Origin: Actinocorallia sp. API 0066
GTDB taxonomy: Bacteria; Actinomycetota; Actinomycetes; Streptosporangiales; Streptosporangiaceae
DNA: 64,000 nt
Reading direction: 5' to 3'
Assembly (NCBI RefSeq): GCF_020991275.1
Contig: NZ_JAJLQY010000003.1
Span: 434,001 to 498,000, forward strand
In this document: one piece after another, positions 58,760 through 64,000 of the stretch
How positions within the stretch are numbered: position 1 is the first letter of the stretch
How the letters are laid out: every line of letters starts with the position of its first letter
Made by a program: the position numbers and the translations under genes
Notes under the pieces: generated by a model
The model's input: the letters and a program-made list of their open reading frames with translations, nothing else
Told to the model about the DNA's origin: nothing
Database searches by the model: none

Positions 58760-58772
58760 TGGAGCCTCCTTA

Positions 58773-58789
58773 CTAGAATCGAATTCTAG
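58773..58789. promoter_or_regulatory. Palindrome upstream of the MBL gene
   Basis: CTAGAAT and ATTCTAG are exact reverse complements around CGA, 14 bases before the start codon, in a form typical of TetR operators. Confidence 0.55.
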
Positions 58790-58832
58790 ACTCCAGTGGT
58801 ATCACCCCGGTGTCCACGCGTTCACCCCTACC

Positions 58833-58852
58833 CGGAAGGTTCAGACCTTCCG
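58833..58852 (-). terminator. Hairpin overlapping the thyX stop codon
   Basis: CGGAAGGT-TCAG-ACCTTCCG: an 8-bp stem with the stop codon (on the minus strand) at its loop. Confidence 0.55.
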
Positions 58853-60748
58853 CCAGCGCGGGATCCACGCCCCGTCGACGACCTCGTAGTCACCGAACAA
58901 CGCGGGCGCCTCCGCCTTCAGCACCTCACCGATCTTGTGGAACAGGAGCCGGATCTCCTCCTCGGCCCCCTCAGCCGTCCGCGCCTCCAGCGTGTGCCGC
59001 AACGTCCGCACGTTCGCCGTCCACACCAACCCGGTCGCCACCCCTTCCGGCGCGAACCGCCGCATGAACGACGTCCGATGCTTCTTCTCCTTGAACGGCA
59101 CCCCCTCCTCATCCAACCCAAAATGCTCCGCCATCCACCCCTGAAACTCCTCCATCTGTCCCAACAACACCGTGGCCCGCGCCATCAACTCGTCATCCTC
59201 CCGAGCCCACTCCGGAAACCAGAACGGCAGATCCTGCAACCGAACAAACCGCAACGACTCCTGCGAAATCGCCACCCCAGGCCGATGCCTGATCAGCTCG
59301 TGGGTGTTGCCGGAGACGACAGGCTTGCCGTTGCGCCGGACCCACAGCAGGCCGTTGGGGACCTTCACGCAGTGGATCCGCCCGCTGTAGTGCTCGATCC
59401 GGTCGTGGTACCCCTCGTCGTTCCAGTAGCGGCTCGGCCGGTGGCGACCGCTGTTGACGAGCGGGGTCAGCCGCTTGGTGAGCAGCGAGACGACGTAGCA
59501 GGGGCGGAGGTTGTGGAAGCGCTGCCCGCTCGGCATGACCCGTTCCAGGCCCACCCGGTCGTCGATCCGCACGTTCGCGGAGAAGCCCGCCTTGATCGCC
59601 AGGACCTGGAGGTCGTCGGCGAGCTGCGGGGAAACGGTGTAGATGACGCGGTGGCCGCTGGTGCGGTGCTCGGTCCCGTCGCCCTCGACCATGGCGTCGA
59701 GGAACGCGGCGATCGCGTCCGGACCCCAGCCGTGGACCATCTCGGGAACGTACTTCTCGTGGCAGTGGCCGAGGGCCGCGAGGAAGTCGCGCAGCGGCGT
59801 GCAGGACGTCCGCACCGTGCCGTGGCCGGTCTCGGGCACATAGGCGGGTAGGCCCATCTCCTCGATGGCCGCGCGCATCTTGTCCAGGATCGGGCCGCGG
59901 TTCTGCGCGACCACGATCTGATGCCCGTTGATGCTGCCTTCGGCGATGTAGTAGCCGAGGAAGCGGGCGAAGGGGAGGGTCGGGAAGGACACGCCCTCGT
60001 AGTTCCGGGTGACGTGCGTGCCCGTGTCGGAACGGTCGTAGGAACGGGTCGTGGCCGGGATCTCCACGCGCTCGGGAGTGTGCCCGGACCAGGCAGCCGC
60101 CTTCTGGTACTGGACCCGCTTGTGCAGGACGTCCTCGGCGAACTCGACGCCGAAGTCCTGCTCACCCCGCTTGGCGGCCTGGGTGTCGTAGCGCCGCACC
60201 CACATCCGGTGGTTCGGCGTCACCAGGAGGTCGACCTGTTCGGACGCGACCCGGTACATGGGGCCGTCATAGTCGGCGTGGAAGACCTCGGTGGCCTCCT
60301 GGTACTCCAGTTCGCGCGTCCGCGGGTTGAGCGTCGCGAACGTCTCGTCGCCCTCGATCTTCGGCCAGGGAATCCAGCCGCGGTCCGTCAGCACCTCGGT
60401 GTCGGAGTCGTAGCAGCAGACGCGGCTGACGTTGTGGAGGGTGAAGGAGAAGGAGATGTGTTCGAGGACGGAGCCGTGGAGGCTGGCGAGGATGTTCTGG
60501 AGGTAGGCGGTCTGGTCGGTGCGGACTCGGGTGACGTTGGGGTTGAGGCCGGGTTCCCAGGAGCGGTAGCAGAGGCGGCCGGCGAACTCGGCGAGGTTCT
60601 GCGGGTCGTTGAGGTGGTCGTCCAGGTCGCCGCGGTCGAAGCGCTCCAGCCAGGACTCGCCGCCGACCTCCCTGAGGTAGGCCGCGAGCTGGTCGTAGTC
60701 GAGTTGCGGCTTGGCGATCAGGAAGACCTCGGGCTCGACCTGCTTCAC
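58841..60748 (-). CDS. thyX: Flavin-dependent thymidylate synthase with intein
   Basis: The 635-residue precursor splits into a 111-residue N-part, a 370-residue intein and a 154-residue C-part; the spliced enzyme has 265 residues. The N-part ends HNVSRVC; the C-part starts THELIRHR and keeps the RHR-x7-S flavin/dUMP motif, with QESLRF after it. ThyX makes dTMP from dUMP with methylene-tetrahydrofolate and FAD. The GTG at 60748 is preceded by GGGAG. Insertion next to the conserved active-site motif is a typical intein target. A hairpin overlaps the stop. Confidence 0.93.
   Translation of the reverse strand: MKQVEPEVFLIAKPQLDYDQLAAYLREVGGESWLERFDRGDLDDHLNDPQNLAEFAGRLCYRSWEPGLNPNVTRVRTDQTAYLQNILASLHGSVLEHISFSFTLHNVSRVCCYDSDTEVLTDRGWIPWPKIEGDETFATLNPRTRELEYQEATEVFHADYDGPMYRVASEQVDLLVTPNHRMWVRRYDTQAAKRGEQDFGVEFAEDVLHKRVQYQKAAAWSGHTPERVEIPATTRSYDRSDTGTHVTRNYEGVSFPTLPFARFLGYYIAEGSINGHQIVVAQNRGPILDKMRAAIEEMGLPAYVPETGHGTVRTSCTPLRDFLAALGHCHEKYVPEMVHGWGPDAIAAFLDAMVEGDGTEHRTSGHRVIYTVSPQLADDLQVLAIKAGFSANVRIDDRVGLERVMPSGQRFHNLRPCYVVSLLTKRLTPLVNSGRHRPSRYWNDEGYHDRIEHYSGRIHCVKVPNGLLWVRRNGKPVVSGNTHELIRHRPGVAISQESLRFVRLQDLPFWFPEWAREDDELMARATVLLGQMEEFQGWMAEHFGLDEEGVPFKEKKHRTSFMRRFAPEGVATGLVWTANVRTLRHTLEARTAEGAEEEIRLLFHKIGEVLKAEAPALFGDYEVVDGAWIPRWRKV
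59306..60415 (-). other. ThyX intein with LAGLIDADG-type homing endonuclease
   Basis: The 370-residue element starts with Cys (CYDSDTEVLTDRGW), has the block-B TPNH motif (LLVTPNHRMW), two LAGLIDADG-like helices (FARFLGYYIAEGS and IAAFLDAMVEGDGT) and ends VVSGN before Thr+1. The penultimate residue is Gly instead of the usual His. The endonuclease domain looks intact, so the element may still be mobile. Confidence 0.92.
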
Positions 60749-60770
60749 TGACTCCCACTCCCCCAAGAAC

Positions 60771-60788
60771 GGGGCCCGCGCGGGCCCC
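60771..60788. repeat. 18-bp GC palindrome upstream of thyX
   Basis: GGGGCCCGC followed by GCGGGCCCC is self-complementary. It may help separate thyX from trpE(G). Confidence 0.4.
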
Positions 60789-60794
60789 TGACAC

Positions 60795-60826
60795 ACGGAC
60801 GCCCCGGAGGGCTCCGGGGCGTCCGT
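60795..60826 (-). terminator. Terminator of trpE(G)
   Basis: ACGGACGCCCCGGAG pairs with CTCCGGGGCGTCCGT over 15 bp around a GG loop, downstream of the trpE(G) stop. Confidence 0.75.
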
Positions 60827-60902
60827 CAGCCTAGCCTCTCCCCGAATCCACGGGGGAAGAACCCCCAGGTAACGCGCTGTGCCCTCCGTCGCGGGGCGGC
60901 GG

Positions 60903-63077
60903 TCAGGCGGTCCGGACGAGGCGGAGCACGTTGCGGACGATCTTGTGGCCGTTGCCGCCGGTGGCGGTGAGGATGGACTCCGGGTGGAACTGGACGGCCC
61001 AGCGGCGGCGGACCGGGTCCTCCAGGGACATGACGACACCGTCCGCGGTGGCGGAGGTGATGGTGAAGCCGCCGGCGCCGAGCAGGTCGGCGGTGGTGTG
61101 CAGCGAGTGGTAGCGGGCGGCGGTGAACTCGGCGGGCAGCCCCGCGAGGATCTGGCTCGCCGGGAAGCCGTCGGTCCTCACGTGGCCCGGCTTGCCGTGC
61201 TGCGGGTAGGACAGCTGGGCGAGTTCGCCGCCCGCGTGCTCGACCATGGCCTGCAGGCCCAGGCAGACGCCGAACGCGGGCTTCTCCCTGACGTCGAGCG
61301 CCTTGAGCAGCCCGGCCGTGTCGAAGTCCGTGGGACGGCCGGGGCCGGGCGACAGCACGACGAGGTCCGGGTTGAGCTCGTCCAGGAGCCGCTCGGGGAA
61401 GCCGAACCGCAGCGTGGTGACCTCGGCGCCCTCCTGCCGGAAGTAGTCGGCGAGGGTGTTGACGAACGAGTCCTGGTGGTCCACGACGAGGACCCTGAGG
61501 CCGGCGCCGGGCAGCTCCGGCTCGGGCTCGGCGACGGGCTCGGCCTGCGGCGTCTGGGAGGACGACAGCGCCTCCAGCAGGGCGCGGGCCTTGAGGAGGG
61601 TCTCGCGCTCCTCGGCGTCGGGGTCGGAGTCGTACAGGAGGGTGGCCCCGGCCCGGACGGCGGCGACGCCGTCCCGGATCTGGGCGGTGCGCAGGGTCAG
61701 GCCGGTGTTCATCGAGCCGTCGAAGCCGACGTAGCCGACGGCGCCGCCGTACCAGCGGCGCGGGGTCTCCTCGTGGTCCTCGATGAACTGCATCGCCCAC
61801 GTCTTGGGCGCCCCGGTGACGGTGACGGCCCACATGTGGGTGAGGAACGCGTCGAGCGCGTCGAAGCCGGGCCTGAGCCTTCCCTCGATGTGGTCGACGG
61901 TGTGGATGAGCCGCGAGTACATCTCGATCTGGCGGCGGCCGATGACCTTGACGCTGCCGGGCACGCAGACGCGGGACTTGTCGTTGCGGTCCACGTCGGT
62001 GCACATGGTCAGCTCGGACTCCTCCTTGAGGGAGGTGAGGAGGGTCCTGATGTTGTCGGCGTCCTCCAGCGGGTCGGCGCCGCGCTGGATGGTGCCGGAG
62101 ATCGGGCAGGTCTCGACCCTGTCGCCGTTGACGCGGACGAACATCTCCGGGGAGGCGCCGACGAGGTACTCGCCGTCCCCGAGGTTGAAGAAGAACTCGT
62201 ACGGGGCGGGGTTGGTGTCGCGGAGCCTGTCGAAGAACCGGGCGGGCGACGGACACGGCCCGTGCATGACGTGGCCGGGGACGACCTCGAACAGGTCGCC
62301 GCGCAGGAACTTGTCCTTGGCGTCGCGGACGACCTCGGCGTACAGGCCGGGGACGGGCGGCGGCGGCACCTGGGCGGGGACGGGCACCGGCGTGGGCTCG
62401 GTGCCGCGCGGCATCCCCTCAGTGGAGCCGGACGGCGTGGCGAAGTCGTAGGAGTAGCGGGTGTAGGACTCGCGCTTGCGGTCGATCACGAGGATCTCGT
62501 CGGCCAGGTGGAGGACGAGGTCGCGCTGGTCGGCGGGCCGTTCGATGGCCATCCTGATCGGCTCGAACTGGAAGGACAGGTCGTAGCCGAAGGCCCCGTA
62601 CAGGCCCAGGTGGGGGTCGGCGTCGGCCGGGTCGGCGGGGCGGAAGAGGTCGACGACGGCGCGCAGCGCGGTGAAGACGGTGGGTTGGCGGCTGCGCTCC
62701 TCCTCGGTGAACACCTCCTCGCTCTGCGGGACGTGGACCTCGAGGGCGCCGGGCTCGTCGGTGGTGACGTCGCCGGTGCCGCGGACGGCGTCGGCGACGA
62801 GCGGCAGCAGGAGTTCACCGCGGGCGTTGAGGGCGCGGACGGCGATGGATCTGCCGCGCGCGACGAGTTCGAGCGACGGGTCGACGTACCCCATGGCCCA
62901 GCGGCTGTACCGGCCGGGGTACTCCATGCCGGAGCTGAGCACGCCGCCGCGGCGCTGCTCGACGGCGGTGACCAGCCGGGCGAGGAGTTCGGCCTCGCTC
63001 TCGGCGGCGACGGGCGTGGCGGTGCGGGTGACCCGGACGCCTCCGCGGGTCGTGTAGGTCGTGCTCTTGCTGTCCAC
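60903..63077 (-). CDS. trpE(G): Anthranilate synthase, single-chain TrpE(G)
   Basis: The 724-residue protein joins a chorismate-binding TrpE part (to about 510; DVDRNDKSRVCVPGSVKVIGR, AVTVTGAPKTWAMQFIE) to a glutamine amidotransferase part (from about 530) with nucleophile Cys in FGVCLGLQAMVEH and WAVQFHPESI. Fused TrpE(G) is known from rhizobia, Azospirillum and some actinomycetes. It makes anthranilate for tryptophan. The GTG at 63077 follows AAGGAGA; a frame running on through the attenuator to 63146 is not used. The leader peptide with three Trp codons and the attenuator imply control by charged tRNA-Trp. Confidence 0.94.
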   Translation of the reverse strand: MDSKSTTYTTRGGVRVTRTATPVAAESEAELLARLVTAVEQRRGGVLSSGMEYPGRYSRWAMGYVDPSLELVARGRSIAVRALNARGELLLPLVADAVRGTGDVTTDEPGALEVHVPQSEEVFTEEERSRQPTVFTALRAVVDLFRPADPADADPHLGLYGAFGYDLSFQFEPIRMAIERPADQRDLVLHLADEILVIDRKRESYTRYSYDFATPSGSTEGMPRGTEPTPVPVPAQVPPPPVPGLYAEVVRDAKDKFLRGDLFEVVPGHVMHGPCPSPARFFDRLRDTNPAPYEFFFNLGDGEYLVGASPEMFVRVNGDRVETCPISGTIQRGADPLEDADNIRTLLTSLKEESELTMCTDVDRNDKSRVCVPGSVKVIGRRQIEMYSRLIHTVDHIEGRLRPGFDALDAFLTHMWAVTVTGAPKTWAMQFIEDHEETPRRWYGGAVGYVGFDGSMNTGLTLRTAQIRDGVAAVRAGATLLYDSDPDAEERETLLKARALLEALSSSQTPQAEPVAEPEPELPGAGLRVLVVDHQDSFVNTLADYFRQEGAEVTTLRFGFPERLLDELNPDLVVLSPGPGRPTDFDTAGLLKALDVREKPAFGVCLGLQAMVEHAGGELAQLSYPQHGKPGHVRTDGFPASQILAGLPAEFTAARYHSLHTTADLLGAGGFTITSATADGVVMSLEDPVRRRWAVQFHPESILTATGGNGHKIVRNVLRLVRTA

Positions 63078-63111
63078 CCTGGTCTCCTTCTGGTCCGACG
63101 ACTCGGGGCGG

Positions 63112-63144
63112 AAACACAAGAAGACCGCCCTGAGGGGGGCGGTC
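63112..63144 (-). terminator. trp attenuator
   Basis: On the minus strand GACCGCCC pairs with GGGCGGTC around a 6-base loop, followed by the T-rich run TTCTTGTGTTT, between the leader peptide and the trpE(G) start. Confidence 0.8.
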
Positions 63145-63177
63145 ACTGTGGTCAGAACACGCTGAACCGGCGCCGCC

Positions 63178-63219
63178 TCAGCGACGCCACCACCACTGGG
63201 TGTTCGATCCGGTCCGCAT
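63178..63219 (-). CDS. trpL: Tryptophan leader peptide
   Basis: The frame encodes 13 residues, MRTGSNTQWWWRR, with three Trp codons in a row near the end, 34 bases before the attenuator hairpin. Stalling at these codons when tryptophan is short would let an antiterminator form. No strong ribosome-binding site is visible; a possible -10 element lies ten bases upstream, so the transcript may be nearly leaderless. Confidence 0.85.
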   Translation of the reverse strand: MRTGSNTQWWWRR

Positions 63220-63228
63220 GATGTGGGC

Positions 63229-63258
63229 AGCGTACCGGAGCGAGGGTCGCGATTTCAA
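63229..63258 (-). promoter_or_regulatory. Possible trp promoter
   Basis: On the minus strand, TTGAAA (63253-63258) and TACGCT (63229-63234) are 18 bases apart, just upstream of trpL. Confidence 0.3.
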
Positions 63259-63350
63259 AGCGACCACCGTGTCCAACAGGGGTTCTGTTGCGCCCGGATT
63301 ACTGCGAAGATAGCCGAAAGCGATCACTTACACGGGCGAAGGACACGGCC

Positions 63351-63908
63351 TTGGACAGGATCAACACCGAGTTCGAGCTGCGCGGCGTGAACCACGTCGC
63401 GCTGGTGTGCGCCGACATGCGGCGGACGGTCGACTTCTACCAGGGCGTCCTGGGCATGCCGCTGATCAAGACGATCGAGCTGCCGAACGGCTGGGGCCAG
63501 CACTTCTTCTTCGACGTCGGCGGCGGCAACGCCCTCGCGTTCTTCTGGTTCCCGGACGCTCCCGACGCGGTTCCCGGAATCAGCAACCCCAAGACGGTTC
63601 CGGATCAGGGGGAACTGGTGTCGGCCGTCGCCTCCATGAACCACATCGCCTTCGACGTCGCCCCGGAGAGGATCGAGGAGTACCGGGACAAGCTGGTCGC
63701 CAAGGGCGTCGAGGTGGGGATGATCCTCAACCACGACGACAGCGACTTCGGCGTCGCGCCCGGCTGGACCGAGGACGTGTACGTCAGGTCCCTGTACTTC
63801 AAGGACCCCGACGGCGTCCTTGTCGAGTTCGCGGGCTGGACCCGCGCGCTGGACCGGCCCGGCGACGTCGGGCACGAGCCGAGGACGGCGGCCGACCGAA
63901 ACGTCTGA
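63351..63908 (+). CDS. VOC-family (glyoxalase/dioxygenase fold) protein
   Basis: About 185 residues with two beta-alpha-beta modules: VNHVALVCADMRRTVDFYQGVLGMPLI, with a likely metal ligand at His15, and MNHIAFDVAPERIEEYRDKL, ending with DPDGVLVEFAG. Members are metal-dependent lyases, dioxygenases or resistance proteins; the substrate is unknown. The TTG at 63351 has GAAGGA seven bases upstream and is preferred over a TTG at 63288. It is followed 35 bases later by the next gene on the same strand. Confidence 0.82.
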   Translation: MDRINTEFELRGVNHVALVCADMRRTVDFYQGVLGMPLIKTIELPNGWGQHFFFDVGGGNALAFFWFPDAPDAVPGISNPKTVPDQGELVSAVASMNHIAFDVAPERIEEYRDKLVAKGVEVGMILNHDDSDFGVAPGWTEDVYVRSLYFKDPDGVLVEFAGWTRALDRPGDVGHEPRTAADRNV

Positions 63909-63943
63909 AACCCCCACCCCACCCCCCGCGAGGAGATCCGCCG

Positions 63944-64000
63944 TGCCACGACTGCGCCAGGTCGGCCGCGCCGAGACCGACGACAAGCTCGTCCTGTTCT
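63944..64000 (+). CDS. Start of a gene, probably carboxymuconolactone decarboxylase family
   Basis: The GTG at 63944 follows GAGGAGA by six bases; 19 codons reach the window edge, reading PRLRQVGRAETDDKLVLF. The N-terminus resembles the carboxymuconolactone decarboxylase-like proteins that often follow VOC genes in actinomycetes; too little is present to be sure. Confidence 0.45.

Noticed and set aside
63078-63146. Extension of trpE(G) to an upstream start at 63146
   Set aside because: It would run through the attenuator hairpin; the GTG at 63077 has a proper ribosome-binding site.
60879-63221. A 780-codon plus-strand frame opposite trpE(G)
   Set aside because: Antisense shadow; trpE(G) on the other strand has all catalytic motifs.
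1-64000. tRNA, rRNA, insertion sequence or phage genes
   Set aside because: None recognised by reading; no transposase, integrase or conserved RNA segment was found. A tRNA/rRNA covariance search would settle it.

Overview
The window is chromosomal DNA of a very GC-rich actinomycete, with densely packed genes, GTG and TTG starts, four-base start/stop overlaps (ATGA or GTGA) and GC-rich hairpin terminators. A complete mce lipid-import operon, a DUF5302 gene, a single-chain TrpE(G) behind a Trp-codon leader, an intein-containing thyX and many acyl-CoA dehydrogenase and TetR/MarR/GntR/PucR genes fit the Streptosporangiales, perhaps a Thermomonospora/Actinomadura relative. That placement is inference. 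No rRNA, tRNA, CRISPR array, prophage or transposase was recognised.

Layout. 1-7.8 kb: a truncated acyl-CoA dehydrogenase with a TetR-like operator, then an eight-gene minus-strand operon (two NMT1/ThiY-like substrate-binding proteins, PPOX flavoprotein, P-loop kinase, ABC permease and ATPase, DszA/NtaA-type flavin monooxygenase, sulfurtransferase) facing a GntR regulator; it looks like import and oxidative use of an organosulfur or heterocyclic compound. 7.9-15 kb: a membrane protein, a stand-alone FabF, DUF402 and DUF1801 proteins, a membrane-tethered ECF sigma factor with a built-in zinc anti-sigma-like motif, an ankyrin protein and a tyrosine phosphatase. 15.1-21.9 kb: a phosphonate island with a divergent GntR regulator and phosphonatase on one side and an FAD amine oxidase, PhnD, PhnC, PhnE and a secreted phosphatase-superfamily enzyme on the other. 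Together these suggest import of 2-aminoethylphosphonate (or an N-methyl form), oxidative deamination without PhnW, and C-P cleavage.

22-31.8 kb: small membrane proteins around a 16-bp tandem repeat, a MocR regulator, Tex, an MFS exporter, a CHAP-domain protein and a LeuE-like exporter. 32-40.3 kb: a secreted PET-hydrolase/cutinase-like polyesterase, a divergent pair of paralogous PucR regulators, an AidB-like acyl-CoA dehydrogenase with its TetR repressor and a clear operator, and a divergent MarR pair around a long dyad. 40.4-42.4 kb: a 688-residue coiled-coil protein that may be a degenerate superfamily-1 helicase.

42.6-53 kb: an acyltransferase, then the mce operon yrbEA-yrbEB-mceABCDEF plus an Mce-associated protein, with a palindrome upstream. 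53-64 kb: fdhD, an acyl-CoA dehydrogenase, a class I glutamine amidotransferase, a flavohemoglobin, an MBL-fold hydrolase, thyX interrupted by a LAGLIDADG intein, and trpE(G) behind a leader peptide with three consecutive Trp codons and an attenuator. A VOC-family gene and the start of another gene close the window.

Most of the window is metabolic and regulatory core sequence. The least ordinary items are the PhnW-free phosphonate island, the sigma/anti-sigma fusion, the coiled-coil pseudo-helicase, the PETase-like enzyme with mixed active-site features, and the organosulfur operon with two binding proteins.
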